This document shows, one piece after another, positions 9,314-18,039 of a stretch of DNA of 64,000 bases (position 1 is the first letter of the stretch; each line of letters begins with the position of its first letter). The notes under the pieces were generated by a model that did not search any database, was not told the origin of the DNA, and saw only the letters and a program-made list of their open reading frames with translations. A program made the translations under genes and the position numbers. Source of the stretch: Nocardioides luteus (lineage in GTDB: Bacteria > Actinomycetota > Actinomycetes > Propionibacteriales > Nocardioidaceae); contig NZ_JADOVJ010000001.1 in assembly GCF_015752315.1 (NCBI RefSeq), forward strand, positions 4,146,501 to 4,210,500, in the 5' to 3' direction.

Positions 9314-11419
9314 CTAGTTCCTGGTGGTGATGGTCAGGTTGCCGAGGTGGTCGACGGTGCCGGTCATCTCCGGCGGTACGACGACGGTGGTCGTGGGGAC
9401 CTCGATGATCGCCGGGCCGACGATCTGGTGGCCGGCGCGCAGCTTGCGGTAGTCGTAGACCGGGGTGTCGGCGTACCCCAGGCGGGGGTCGAGGCAGACC
9501 TTCCGGGTCGCGTGGAGCGCGACGGACGGATCGGGGTCGGCGGCCGGTTCCACCTTCGGCAGGGCGGGTGAGAACGGCAGTACGCCGGTGCCGCGAACAC
9601 GGAACGTGATCGCCTGGACGCCGGCGGCGCTGAAGCCGGTGCCCTCACCGAAGAGCTCGGCATAACGCTGCTCGAAGTCGCCCATCACCTGGGCCATCGC
9701 CGCGCTGTCGAGCGTTCCGGATGGGACCTCGACGGCCACCTCCGCGAGCTGCGCTGTGTAGCGCAGATCGAGGGAACGTACGAGCTCGATACGCTCGAAG
9801 TCGAGGCCCTGCCGCTCCAGTGCAGCCTGGACCTGTTCCTCCAGCGTGGCAAAGTTCTCCAGCGCTCTGGCCGGGTCGAGCGGCATCTGGCCCGGGTCCG
9901 AGAGCTCGGAGGCGAGCACGATGTCGGAGGAGGCGAGGCCGTAGGCCGAGAAGGCAGAGGCAACCGGGCCGAGCGGGACGATGCACTCCTTGACGCCGAC
10001 CTCGGCGGCGTAGAAGCCGCAGTAGGCGGGGCCGGCCCCGCCGAATGCGTAGAGGACGAAGTCGCGAGGGTCGTGGCCGGTCTCGACCACGGTCTTGCGA
10101 AGCAGGTCGCCGGTCTGTGCGTTCTGGATCGCGTAGATCGCAGCGGCGGCGTCCTCGACACTGAGGCCGAGGGGCTCGGCGATCTGTACACGGATGGCTT
10201 CACGCGCCGCCTCGAGGTTGAGCGCCTTACGTCCACCCAGCAGACCCGTCTCCGGGAGGATCCCGAGCACGAGGTTTGCGTCGGTGTTGGTCGGTTCGGT
10301 GCCTCCGGCGTCGTAGCACGCAGGTCCGGGCACCGACTGCGCGCTGCGCGGTCCGACCTGCAGGTTGCCGCCTTTGTCGAGCCACGCGATCGCGCCACCG
10401 CCGGAGCCGATGGCGTGGACCTCGAGGGTCGGCACGTTGATCGGGTGGTGGTTGATGATGGTGCTGCTGGCCCGGACCGGTTCACCCTCGACGACCAGGC
10501 CGACGAGGAACGTCGTGCCACCGACGTCGGTGGAGATGATGTTGCTGTGTCCCAGCTGCTCGCCGAGCGAGACGGCGCCGACCACCCCGCCGGTGAGGAC
10601 AGAGCCCACCGTGCTGATGGCCGTGGCGGGTGCTTCGGCGGCGGCGATGGCGCCACCGTTGCTCTGCATGACAAGGAGCGGACCAACCAGGCCGTGCTCG
10701 CGTAGCCGGCCCTCGAGAGAGCCGAGGTAGTCGCGCAGGCCGGGGCCGATCTGGGCGCTCATCACCGTGGTGGAGCTGCGGGCGAACTCGCGGATTCGCG
10801 GGCTCACCTCGGAGGAGAGGGAGACGAACATGTCCGGGTCGATCTCGTGGACGATCTCGCGGATCCGCTGCTCGTGGGCCGGGTTCTTGAATGACCACAG
10901 CAGGGACACGGCGATCGCCTTGACGCCTGCGTCAAGAAGCTTGCGGACCGAGATACGCACCGACTCCTCGTCCAGCGGAACGACGACCGCGCCGTCACGG
11001 TCGATGCGCTCGGTGACCTCCAGTGCGTGGCGCTTGGGCAGCAGGCCGTGGTCCTTGCTCTGGCCCAAGACGTTCTGGAGCTGGTCGGGTGACCCGCCGA
11101 GGTAGCGGCCCTCGACGTTCATGATGAAGATCGAGTCGCGGTGCCCCGCCGTCGTCAGGAAGCCGACAGGCGGCACATTGCCCATGACCAGGGCGTTCAG
11201 TGACGACGTCGTGCCGTGTGCGATGTGGTGGGTGTCGGCCAGCATCCGCTCCACCGGCATGCCGAGCTGCTCGGCCAGCACTCCCAGCACGTCCATCACG
11301 CCTTGGGAGTAGTCCGGCGGTGTCGACGGCGCCTTCGCCGCGACGATGTTCCCTGCGTCGTCGTCGAGCACGGCGTCCGTGAAGGTTCCGCCGACGTCGA
11401 CACCGATGACGTAAGCCAT
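9314..11419 (-). CDS. Hydantoinase A/acetone carboxylase beta-type subunit (ATP-dependent)
   Basis: A 701-aa HyuA-family subunit with an actin-like ATPase fold. Features are the N-terminal GVDVGGTFTDAVLDDDAGN, DTHHIAHGTTSSLNAL, a second phosphate loop STDVGGTTFLVGLV and GPACYDAGGTEPTNTDANLV. It phosphorylates or activates the substrate for the partner HyuB subunit. The start at 11419 (MAYVIGV) is chosen because GAGG lies six bases upstream and the family begins there; a longer frame runs to 11482. The first gene of the hyuA-hyuB pair, it sits downstream of a palindromic operator (11477-11492) and a tetR gene. Confidence 0.88.
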   Translation of the reverse strand: MAYVIGVDVGGTFTDAVLDDDAGNIVAAKAPSTPPDYSQGVMDVLGVLAEQLGMPVERMLADTHHIAHGTTSSLNALVMGNVPPVGFLTTAGHRDSIFIMNVEGRYLGGSPDQLQNVLGQSKDHGLLPKRHALEVTERIDRDGAVVVPLDEESVRISVRKLLDAGVKAIAVSLLWSFKNPAHEQRIREIVHEIDPDMFVSLSSEVSPRIREFARSSTTVMSAQIGPGLRDYLGSLEGRLREHGLVGPLLVMQSNGGAIAAAEAPATAISTVGSVLTGGVVGAVSLGEQLGHSNIISTDVGGTTFLVGLVVEGEPVRASSTIINHHPINVPTLEVHAIGSGGGAIAWLDKGGNLQVGPRSAQSVPGPACYDAGGTEPTNTDANLVLGILPETGLLGGRKALNLEAAREAIRVQIAEPLGLSVEDAAAAIYAIQNAQTGDLLRKTVVETGHDPRDFVLYAFGGAGPAYCGFYAAEVGVKECIVPLGPVASAFSAYGLASSDIVLASELSDPGQMPLDPARALENFATLEEQVQAALERQGLDFERIELVRSLDLRYTAQLAEVAVEVPSGTLDSAAMAQVMGDFEQRYAELFGEGTGFSAAGVQAITFRVRGTGVLPFSPALPKVEPAADPDPSVALHATRKVCLDPRLGYADTPVYDYRKLRAGHQIVGPAIIEVPTTTVVVPPEMTGTVDHLGNLTITTRN

Positions 11420-11476
11420 GAGCATCCTCGTTTCGTTGTGTCCGTTGTCACAGACGCTAGAACGATTCGACAGTAA

Positions 11477-11492
11477 CGTCAATACGTTGACG
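11477..11492. promoter_or_regulatory. Palindromic operator candidate upstream of hyuA
   Basis: The site reads CGTCAA-TACG-TTGACG, a perfect inverted repeat 58 bp upstream of the hyuA start. Closely related sites occur at 14886-14901 and 19641-19656, and the same half-sites in everted order precede tetR. The TetR protein encoded next door is the obvious candidate ligand. Confidence 0.55.
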
Positions 11493-11524
11493 AAGACGTA
11501 AATACGATGATCTTCCGAGACACA

Positions 11525-11558
11525 CCTCAGGCCCCCGCGCTCGCGCGGAGGCCTGAGG
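11525..11558 (-). terminator. Hairpin between tetR and hyuA
   Basis: CCTCAGGC (11525-11532) pairs with GCCTGAGG (11551-11558), with additional CCGCGC/GCGCGG pairing inside. It lies just after the tetR stop, so it may separate tetR transcription from the hyuA promoter. Confidence 0.6.
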
Positions 11559-11578
11559 GAGGGACGAGTCGCGGCCGG

Positions 11579-12313
11579 TCAGCCGTCGAGCAGATCCTCC
11601 AGGCGATCGAGGTCGCGGCGGATCAGTCGCAGGACGTCTCGCGGCTCGGCGCGAGCGGGGGCGCTGCCGTCAGGGTTGATCAGCGAGGCCACGGCCATGT
11701 CGGCCAACTGATCGCAGATCCGGTCAAGGTCATTGCGCTCGTCGGGCTGATACCACCAGGCGACCCAGTTGTTCATGCCCAGCAGCCCGAGCGCCGCCAC
11801 GCGCGGGTCTACGGGCCGGAACAGACCCTGCGCGACGCCATCCTCGATGACACCGGCCATGGCCTTGAGTACGGCACGGCGACCAGTCGTGTGCGTGGCG
11901 GCGACACCTTCGGGCAGGTCGGCCTCAGAGCGAATCAGGAGCTGGAACCGCGCCGCGCTCTCAGCCTGACGCCGCACGCTCATGGCGACGATCTCGTGCA
12001 CCTTGCGAGTGGCATCGATGTCATCGCGAGCAGCGATCGCCTGGATGCCGGTAGCGGAGTCCTGGGTGATCTCGGCGACCAGCTTGGCGAGGAGCTCGTC
12101 CTTGCTGCTCACGTAGTGGTACAGCGCCGGCCGGGTCAGGCCGACAGCGTCGGCGATGTCCTGGAAGCTCGTCCCGGCGAACCCACGTTCCGCGAACAGG
12201 CGGGTGGCATGATCGTAGATCTCCTGCTCGACCAGGCTGCGGCGTACGCCGGTGCGGGCCGAGTCGGCGTCCTTGCCGGCTTTGGTCTTCGGGAGGGGTT
12301 TGCTGGCGCTCAT
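11579..12313 (-). CDS. TetR family transcriptional regulator
   Basis: A 244-aa repressor-type protein. The N-terminal helix-turn-helix spans about residues 30-80 (LVEQEIYDHATRLFAERGFA, FQDIADAVGLTRPALYHYVSS), followed by an all-helical ligand-binding domain. It sits between the thiolase/transporter genes and the hydantoinase pair, all on the same strand. Repeats built from TTGACG/CGTCAA half-sites lie in front of it, of hyuA, of the transporter/isomerase divergon and of the monooxygenase/ligase divergon, so it probably regulates the entire aromatic island. The ligand is likely a pathway intermediate such as an acyl-CoA. Confidence 0.88.
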   Translation of the reverse strand: MSASKPLPKTKAGKDADSARTGVRRSLVEQEIYDHATRLFAERGFAGTSFQDIADAVGLTRPALYHYVSSKDELLAKLVAEITQDSATGIQAIAARDDIDATRKVHEIVAMSVRRQAESAARFQLLIRSEADLPEGVAATHTTGRRAVLKAMAGVIEDGVAQGLFRPVDPRVAALGLLGMNNWVAWWYQPDERNDLDRICDQLADMAVASLINPDGSAPARAEPRDVLRLIRRDLDRLEDLLDG

Positions 12314-12331
12314 GACGTTGATGTTATCGAT

Positions 12332-12347
12332 TTGACGCTCATGTCAA
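12332..12347. promoter_or_regulatory. Inverted repeat upstream of tetR
   Basis: TTGACG-CTCA-TGTCAA lies 19 bp upstream of the tetR start. It contains the same half-sites as the CGTCAA-N4-TTGACR operators but in opposite order. It is a candidate autoregulatory site; TTGACG could also be a -35 element. Confidence 0.4.
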
Positions 12348-12360
12348 GGGTAGGGCGGTG

Positions 12361-13497
12361 TCACAGCTCAAAGAGGCCGGCAGCGCCCATGCCGCCGCCG
12401 ACGCACATGCTGACGACGACGTACCGCGCTCCACGGCGACGCCCTTCAAGGAGGGCATGGCCGACCATGCGGGCGCCGCTCATGCCGTACGGGTGTCCGA
12501 TGGCGATGGCTCCGCCGTTGACGTTGTATCTGTCGGGGTCGATGCCCAGCCGGTCTCGACAGTAGACCGCCTGGGAGGCGAAGGCCTCGTTGAGCTCCCA
12601 CAGATCGACGTCATCGATGGTCAGCCCGTGTTGGCGCAGCAGTCGCGGGATCGCGAAGATCGGTCCGATCCCCATTTCGTCCGGCTCGCATCCTGCCACC
12701 GCCATCCCGCGGTAGATCCCTAGCGGGTCGATGCCGCGCCGGGCGGCCTCGCCGGCCTCCATGAGGACGACGGCGGCGGCCCCGTCGGACAGTTGCGAGG
12801 CATTCCCAGCGGTGATCGTCGCCTGGCGCTCGGGACGGTTCGGGAGCACCGGTGGCAGTCCGCGAAGACCCTCGATCGTCGTCGACGGACGGTTGCCCTC
12901 GTCTGCCTCGAGACGGAACGGCACGATCTCGTCGGCGAACAGGCCACTCGCCTGTGCCTGGGCCGTACGTCGCTGGGATTCCAGCGCGTACCGGTCCTGG
13001 ACGTCCCGCGTGATGCCATGGCGTTCCGCGACGGTCTCGGCCGTCTCCAGCATGCTCACATAGATGTCGTGCCCTCGTTCGGCGAGCCAGGAGTCCTGCG
13101 CGCGGTAGGTGTTGCGATGGTCGTTCTGGACCAAGGAGATCGACTCGACCCCGCCGCCGACCGTCACCTGCATACCGTCCACGACGATCTGCTTGGCTGC
13201 GGTTGCGATCGCCATCAGGCCTGACGCGCACTGACGATCGAGGCTCATGCCCGGAACACTGGTGGGTAGCCCCGCCCGAAGAGCGGCCTGCCGTGCGACG
13301 TTGTAGCTGGACGTCCCTTCCTGCATGGCGCAGCCCAGGACGACGTCCTCCACTTCGCCAGTCTCGATCGGCATCCGGCCGAGAGCGCCAGCGATGGCGT
13401 GCGCTGCCATTTCCGGTGCGGAGACCTCACTCAACGCGCCTCGGTACGCCTTCCCGATCGGCGTCCGGGCGGTACTGACGACGACAGCTTCACGCAT
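12361..13497 (-). CDS. Thiolase family protein (acetyl-CoA C-acyltransferase)
   Basis: A 378-aa thiolase that cleaves a 3-ketoacyl-CoA with CoA, releasing acetyl-CoA. The N-terminus [20 protein letters not shown] is classical. The acyl-accepting Cys lies in [11 protein letters not shown], the catalytic His in [18 protein letters not shown] and the second Cys in [16 protein letters not shown]. The start at 13497 overlaps the end of the transporter gene by 8 bp, which shows co-translation; a longer frame to 13731 lies inside the transporter gene and is not used. In this cluster it would perform the last thiolytic step of a side-chain or ring-derived chain. Confidence 0.9.
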   Translation of the reverse strand: MREAVVVSTARTPIGKAYRGALSEVSAPEMAAHAIAGALGRMPIETGEVEDVVLGCAMQEGTSSYNVARQAALRAGLPTSVPGMSLDRQCASGLMAIATAAKQIVVDGMQVTVGGGVESISLVQNDHRNTYRAQDSWLAERGHDIYVSMLETAETVAERHGITRDVQDRYALESQRRTAQAQASGLFADEIVPFRLEADEGNRPSTTIEGLRGLPPVLPNRPERQATITAGNASQLSDGAAAVVLMEAGEAARRGIDPLGIYRGMAVAGCEPDEMGIGPIFAIPRLLRQHGLTIDDVDLWELNEAFASQAVYCRDRLGIDPDRYNVNGGAIAIGHPYGMSGARMVGHALLEGRRRGARYVVVSMCVGGGMGAAGLFEL

Positions 13498-14839
13498 GGC
13501 TGCCGGCTTCCGTCGTCGCCTGGTTGCGCTTGGCGCCGGGGATGGCGAGTACGACCAAGCAGCCGAAGAGCGCCGGCATGGCGTAGGCGTAGAACTGGCC
13601 GGAGACCGGTAGCCCGGTGGCCAGCAGATAGCCACCGTAGGTGGGACCGAGAACCCCGCCCAGGCGCCCGACACCGAGAGACAGACCCAGGGCCGTCGCC
13701 CGGCTGGCGGTCGGGTAGGAGGTCCCGACATAGGTGTTGATCAGGATCTGGGTGCCTGTGGTGCCGACGCCCGCAATGGCTACGAGGAGATAGACGACAG
13801 CGGTCGGCGGGCGCAGCGCGAGCAGCGACAGTGACACTGCCGCAGCCAAGAACGCCGCGGCGACGATCGGCTTCGAGCCGAGTCGATCGGCTAACGGCGA
13901 GGCAGCCAAGGTCCCGAGGACTGCGCCGAGGTTGAGCACCAGGAGGAAGGACAGCGCCGAGCCGAGGCCGTAGCCAGCCTTGACCATCAAGGCGGGCAGC
14001 CATGCATTGGCGCCGAACAGCACCAGCAAGCACAGGAATGTCCCCACCCAGAAGAGCAGTGTGGTCACCAGCAGATCCCTGCCGAAGATCGTGCGAAGCT
14101 GTGTCCCTCGTGCGATCGGGACCTCTGCGACGTCGCTGTCGAGCGGTCCATGGACGCTCTCGTGGTCGATCTCGAGGCCATGGCGCTCGATGACCTCGCG
14201 AATCTCCTCCTCGCGCCCCCGTGCACGCAGGTACTCGACCGACTCGGGAAGGAATCGGAGCAAGAGCGGCAGCACGATGATCAGCGGGGCGAGGCCGACG
14301 GCGAACATGGCCCGGAAGCCGTAAGCGGGGACGATGGCGATGGCGAGCAGGCCGGCGACGGCGCCGCCGATCCCTACGCCGGCGAAGGCGATGGCCGTGT
14401 TGAGGCTCCGCCGGCGCATCGGCGAATACTCGACGATGAGCGCGACCGCGGTCGGCATGAGCCCGCCGGCACCCAGGCCCACGACGAACCGAAAGAACCC
14501 GAACTGGCCCGGGCTCGTCGCGACGGCGCACAGGCCCATCGCCACAGAGAAGACAGTCACGCTCAAGACCATGGTCCAGCGGCGCCCGATCCGGTCCGTC
14601 AGGGCCCCCGACCCCAGGGCACCCAACAGCATGCCGAAGACCGCGAGCGATCCCAGGAAGCCGGCTTGTTCCGGGGTGAGGTCCCAGGCCCGGTAGCTCA
14701 AGAGGCTCGGCACCACGGTGCCGTACATGATCAGGTCGTAGCCCTCGAGGGTCAGTGCGGCGAAGCTCAGTGCGAGGACGGGTCGCGGGGTTCGCCGGAC
14801 ATGGATCCCGGCTCCGGTCGTGGTCGTGGGTGTCTGCAT
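13490..14839 (-). CDS. MFS transporter, aromatic acid:H+ symporter (AAHS) family
   Basis: A 449-aa twelve-helix permease. The AAHS signature [17 protein letters not shown] is in helix 1 (the Asp is typical of aromatic-acid symporters), followed by [16 protein letters not shown] and a second-half GxxADRxGxK-like loop ([13 protein letters not shown]). The family includes PcaK, BenK and MhpT, which import aromatic carboxylates. It is the first gene of the reverse-strand unit transporter-thiolase-tetR-hyuAB and is divergent from the isomerase-like gene, with a palindromic operator candidate between them. Confidence 0.88.
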   Translation of the reverse strand: MQTPTTTTGAGIHVRRTPRPVLALSFAALTLEGYDLIMYGTVVPSLLSYRAWDLTPEQAGFLGSLAVFGMLLGALGSGALTDRIGRRWTMVLSVTVFSVAMGLCAVATSPGQFGFFRFVVGLGAGGLMPTAVALIVEYSPMRRRSLNTAIAFAGVGIGGAVAGLLAIAIVPAYGFRAMFAVGLAPLIIVLPLLLRFLPESVEYLRARGREEEIREVIERHGLEIDHESVHGPLDSDVAEVPIARGTQLRTIFGRDLLVTTLLFWVGTFLCLLVLFGANAWLPALMVKAGYGLGSALSFLLVLNLGAVLGTLAASPLADRLGSKPIVAAAFLAAAVSLSLLALRPPTAVVYLLVAIAGVGTTGTQILINTYVGTSYPTASRATALGLSLGVGRLGGVLGPTYGGYLLATGLPVSGQFYAYAMPALFGCLVVLAIPGAKRNQATTEAGSHA

Positions 14840-14885
14840 GTCGAACTCCTTTGTCGACGCCGACCGTAGATCCGTGTGACGCGTT

Positions 14886-14901
14886 CGTCAATAGTTCGAC
14901 A
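14886..14901. promoter_or_regulatory. Operator candidate in the transporter/isomerase divergent promoter
   Basis: CGTCAA-TAGT-TCGACA differs from the perfect palindrome before hyuA at only a few positions. It lies 47 bp upstream of the transporter gene and 105 bp upstream of the isomerase-like gene. Confidence 0.45.
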
Positions 14902-15005
14902 TCTTCGTAAATTCGGGAGGCGAGCACTCCGCGTCGTAGTGATTGACGATCGCGTTGACTTTTCGTCGCGTGCGTTGAATCATGAAATGAGACGAAAGGA
15001 CCCTC

Positions 15006-15761
15006 ATGAACCACGTACGAATCGGCTTGGTCGTCCCAAGCTCCAACGTGACCGTCGAGACGGAGATGCCGGCCATCCTCAACCGCCACCCGCAGGCGAG
15101 CTTCTCGTTCCACTCCAGCCGCATGCGGATGGCGAAGGTCTCCCCCGAGCAGCTCGCCGCGATGAACGCGCAGCGCGAGCGTTGCATTCTCGAGCTGGGT
15201 GACGCTTCGCCCGACGTCATCCTCTATGCCTGCCTGGTCGCCCTGATGTCTGTCGGCCCAGGTGAACACCAGCGGGTCGAGGGTCTCGTGGCCGAGCAAC
15301 TTGCGACCGGCGGTGCCGAGGCACGCGTCCGCTCGAGCGCGGGGGCCTTGGTCGAAGGACTCCAGGCACTGTCAGCGCGACGCATCGCACTGGTCACGCC
15401 GTACATGAGGCCTCTTGCCGAGAAGGTCGTCGCCTACCTCGAGGCCGAGGGTTTCGAGGTCGCAGACTGGCGGGCGCTCGAGGTCGAGGACAACCGCGAG
15501 GTCGGTTGCATCCCGGGCGACCGGGTCATGGAGGCCGCGCGAAACCTCGATCTGACCGGCGTCGACGCACTCGTCATCTCCGCATGCGTCCAGATGCCAT
15601 CGCTTCCGCTGGTCGAGGCGGCCGAGCAAGAGCTGGCTGTGCCGGTGCTGTCCGCCGCAACGGCTGGCGCCTACAGCATCCTGCGTGCCGCCGGGCTGCC
15701 GGTGGACATCCCTGGAGCCGGCTCCCTGCTGCGGACAGACAGCCTGCAGCCCGTCACCTGA
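15006..15761 (+). CDS. Maleate cis-trans isomerase/Asp-Glu racemase superfamily enzyme
   Basis: A 251-aa protein of the maleate isomerase/arylmalonate decarboxylase branch of the Asp/Glu racemase superfamily. It begins with the typical RIGLVVPSSNVTVETEMPAI and has the two expected catalytic cysteines, one in LYACLVALMS (about residue 79) and one in ISACVQMPSLP (about 198). Maleate isomerases convert maleate to fumarate at the end of nicotinate-type pathways. A ribosome site (AAAGGA) lies 6-8 bases before the ATG. It heads the forward unit isomerase-VOC-82 aa-hydrolase. Whether maleate is really the substrate is not shown; decarboxylation or isomerisation of a ring-cleavage product is also possible. 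Confidence 0.8.
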   Translation: MNHVRIGLVVPSSNVTVETEMPAILNRHPQASFSFHSSRMRMAKVSPEQLAAMNAQRERCILELGDASPDVILYACLVALMSVGPGEHQRVEGLVAEQLATGGAEARVRSSAGALVEGLQALSARRIALVTPYMRPLAEKVVAYLEAEGFEVADWRALEVEDNREVGCIPGDRVMEAARNLDLTGVDALVISACVQMPSLPLVEAAEQELAVPVLSAATAGAYSILRAAGLPVDIPGAGSLLRTDSLQPVT

Positions 15762-15792
15762 AGACCATCCGACCCCAAGGAAACGGAACCCG

Positions 15793-16479
15793 ATGAGCTC
15801 ACTCTCCGACCAGCACCTGGTCCGCGGCGTCGACCACGCCGCCTTCCCCACCTTCGACCCCGCCGGCACGGTGCGCTTCTACCGAGACACTCTGGGCTTC
15901 CCGGTCGTGCACTCGATCTGCGCCGCCGGCTGGGGCCCGGACGACCACCCGGACTTCATCCACTTCTTCTTCGACATCGGCAACGACGATCGGATCGCCT
16001 TCTTCTACTACTTCGGCCTGCCGGCGCCGCAGGTGTCGAAGGGCGACGTGTACGCCCAGTTCGGGGATGAGACACCGGAGTGGTTCGTCCGTTCGCGCCA
16101 CCTGGCGATCCATGTCGACAGCCAGGATCACCTGCTGGAGTACCGCCGCCGGCTCGACGCGAGCCAGTGGCCCGTCGAGATGCAGATCCAGCACGAGACG
16201 ATCGAGTCGATCTACACCCACGACCCGAACGGCTACATGGTCGAGATCACCCGTGCACTGCGCCCGGTCACCCCCCAGGAGGACCTGGACGCCAACCTCA
16301 CCATCGACGCCCTCGTCGATATCGTCCAGCGCCCTGGCGCCGGCATGGACGAGCTGCTCGTGCGCAAGGCCGAGCTGATCGTCGAACGAGCCGAGGCCTG
16401 GCAGGAGCACCAGAAGGCCCTCGTCGAGGACACCCGGTCCGATCAGGTCGCCGGGCCGGAAGGGCCGGTGGCGCGATGA
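15793..16479 (+). CDS. VOC (vicinal oxygen chelate) family protein
   Basis: A 228-aa protein with a glyoxalase/extradiol-dioxygenase-type fold. The first module starts VRGVDHAAFPTFDPAGTVRF (His as possible metal ligand). The second part has RHLAIHVDSQDHLLEYRRRL and ends YTHDPNGYMVEITR, where the final Glu is the classic VOC ligand. The C-terminal 50 residues are helical. VOC enzymes are metal-dependent lyases, isomerases or ring-cleaving dioxygenases. The start at 15793 matches the onset of homology and is 31 bp after the upstream stop. It may be the ring-cleavage or post-cleavage enzyme of the pathway; this is inference. Confidence 0.8.
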   Translation: MSSLSDQHLVRGVDHAAFPTFDPAGTVRFYRDTLGFPVVHSICAAGWGPDDHPDFIHFFFDIGNDDRIAFFYYFGLPAPQVSKGDVYAQFGDETPEWFVRSRHLAIHVDSQDHLLEYRRRLDASQWPVEMQIQHETIESIYTHDPNGYMVEITRALRPVTPQEDLDANLTIDALVDIVQRPGAGMDELLVRKAELIVERAEAWQEHQKALVEDTRSDQVAGPEGPVAR

Positions 16480-16724
16480 CGCACCGTCTCTTCATGCTCG
16501 ACGTCCCCGAGAACACCGCAATCGCCGCCGTGGCCAGGGACGTTCCAGGGGTCGAGGTCGACAAGCTCGGACCGTACTTCGTCATCGCATCCGAGGACCC
16601 GGTCACCATCGATCGCCGGGCGACGGGCGCCCGTCATGCGGTCTGGTACAGCTGCGTCGGAGGCCTCGACGGTTGCCGCATCGCCCAGTGGGACAAGGAC
16701 GCGCTCCGGCTGGAGCGGCGATGA
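16476..16724 (+). CDS. Small uncharacterised protein, translationally coupled (82 aa)
   Basis: An 82-aa frame whose ATG overlaps the VOC gene stop (ATGA at 16476-16479) and whose stop overlaps the next ATG (16721-16724). It is therefore embedded in the operon by overlaps at both ends. The sequence begins MTHRLFMLDVPENTAIAAVA and has a single Trp-Tyr-Ser-Cys stretch (VWYSCVGGLDG). There is no signal peptide or membrane helix. No family is recognised. Its placement suggests a small subunit or chaperone of the VOC protein or the hydrolase. Confidence 0.75.
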   Translation: MTHRLFMLDVPENTAIAAVARDVPGVEVDKLGPYFVIASEDPVTIDRRATGARHAVWYSCVGGLDGCRIAQWDKDALRLERR

Positions 16725-17971
16725 CCGGCACCAGGTCTGACCGGGCGGGCACCGCCACCCGGCTCGGCGCCGGCCGTTACGTCGATGCGATCGACGCCCC
16801 CAACGGCGTGGTCACCTCGATCCACGAGCTCGTCACGGCCGATGATGCCAAGGTCACGGGCGTGCTGCGGATGCCCGTGGGCGCGCAGACCGTCGTGACG
16901 ATCATGCACCCGCGCCAGGATGTCACCCACCACTCGCTCGTGCCGTACCTCCTTCGCTCGGGCTACGCGGTATGGACCCAAGGGTCGAGGTCGCCCAACA
17001 ACGACCTCGCTCTCATCCACGAGCAGGCGATCCTCGACTTCGCAGCAGGGCATGCCTTTCTGCGGTCGCGGGGTCTCGGCGTGGTGTCCCTGGGCCACTC
17101 GGGTGGCGGCACCCTCGCCGCCTTCTACTGCCAACAGGCCCGCCTCGACCCCGCGCGGCGGCTCGCCACGGCGCCCTCGGGACGCCCGGTCGCGCTGCGC
17201 AGTGCCGACATGCCGCTGCCTGATGGTGTCGTCTTCCTGGCGCCGCATCCGGGCCAGGGCGCGTTGCTCCGGCGAGTGATCGACCCGTCCGTCGTGGACG
17301 AGGCCGACCCGTTGTCGGTCGATCCGGAGCTCGACCCGTTCGACGCTCGCAACGGCTACCGGGCGGCCCCGGAGCCGACCAGGTACGCCGCCGAGTTCGT
17401 CGAGCGCTACCGGGAGGCGCAGCAGCAGCGGCTGCACCGGATCGATGAGGTCGCGCGTGCGCACGTCGCCGCGGCCGTGGCCGCGAACAGCGCCTTCAAG
17501 GAGGGCGGCGATCCCGCCGACCGTCGGCGTGCGCTCGCGCCGCGGCTCATCACTGTCCACCGGACGGACGCTGACCTGCGGAACATCGACCTCACCCTCG
17601 ACCCCAACGAGCGGCCGTATGGCTCGCTGTTCGGGCGACGCCCGGACCTGACCAACTACGGCCTCGTCGGCTTCGGCCGGCTGAGCACGGCCGAGGCCTG
17701 GCTCTCGACATGGTCGGCCAACACCACCAACGCCGACTTCGTCCGCTGTGCCCCGGGAGTCACCGTCCCCACCCTCCTGCTGGAGTTCACCGGGGACCAG
17801 GCGTCCTTCCCGGCCGACATCACGGCCATGAGCGATTCCCTGGCGGCGAGCGACCTGACCGTCGATGCCGTGCCGGGCACCCACTTCGGTGGGCCGATCC
17901 GCTCCGGCGCACCGACCGGCACCTCGCTGGCGGCGACGCGTATCGAGAACTGGCTCCGCCAACGGTTCTGA
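16721..17971 (+). CDS. Alpha/beta hydrolase
   Basis: A 416-aa serine hydrolase. The nucleophile elbow is SLGHSGGGTLAAFY (Ser about residue 128). Likely acid and base residues are in LLEFTGDQASFP and VPGTHFGGP near the C-terminus. At 416 aa it is longer than typical ring-cleavage C-C hydrolases; residues about 180-320 form a large lid-like insertion. The start at 16721 overlaps the preceding stop. Given the ring-hydroxylating and VOC enzymes alongside, it may hydrolyse an ester, thioester, lactone or C-C bond of a pathway intermediate; the bond is not deducible. Confidence 0.82.
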   Translation: MTGTRSDRAGTATRLGAGRYVDAIDAPNGVVTSIHELVTADDAKVTGVLRMPVGAQTVVTIMHPRQDVTHHSLVPYLLRSGYAVWTQGSRSPNNDLALIHEQAILDFAAGHAFLRSRGLGVVSLGHSGGGTLAAFYCQQARLDPARRLATAPSGRPVALRSADMPLPDGVVFLAPHPGQGALLRRVIDPSVVDEADPLSVDPELDPFDARNGYRAAPEPTRYAAEFVERYREAQQQRLHRIDEVARAHVAAAVAANSAFKEGGDPADRRRALAPRLITVHRTDADLRNIDLTLDPNERPYGSLFGRRPDLTNYGLVGFGRLSTAEAWLSTWSANTTNADFVRCAPGVTVPTLLLEFTGDQASFPADITAMSDSLAASDLTVDAVPGTHFGGPIRSGAPTGTSLAATRIENWLRQRF

Positions 17972-17987
17972 CCCGCCACCAGAGCGA

Positions 17988-18020
17988 AGGGCCCGATCTC
18001 CGAGAAGGAGATCGGGCCCT
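17988..18020. terminator. Strong bidirectional hairpin terminator
   Basis: A perfect 14-bp inverted repeat (AGGGCCCGATCTCC and its complement GGAGATCGGGCCCT) with a 5-base loop GAGAA. It lies 16 bp after the hydrolase stop and 19 bp after the convergent monooxygenase stop, so it can serve both. Confidence 0.85.
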
Positions 18021-18039
18021 CGTGCTCGTACCCGGACGA

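Noticed and set aside
12361-13731. 456-aa version of the thiolase
   Set aside because: The extra 78 residues lie inside the transporter gene and are unlike any thiolase; the conserved start is at 13497.
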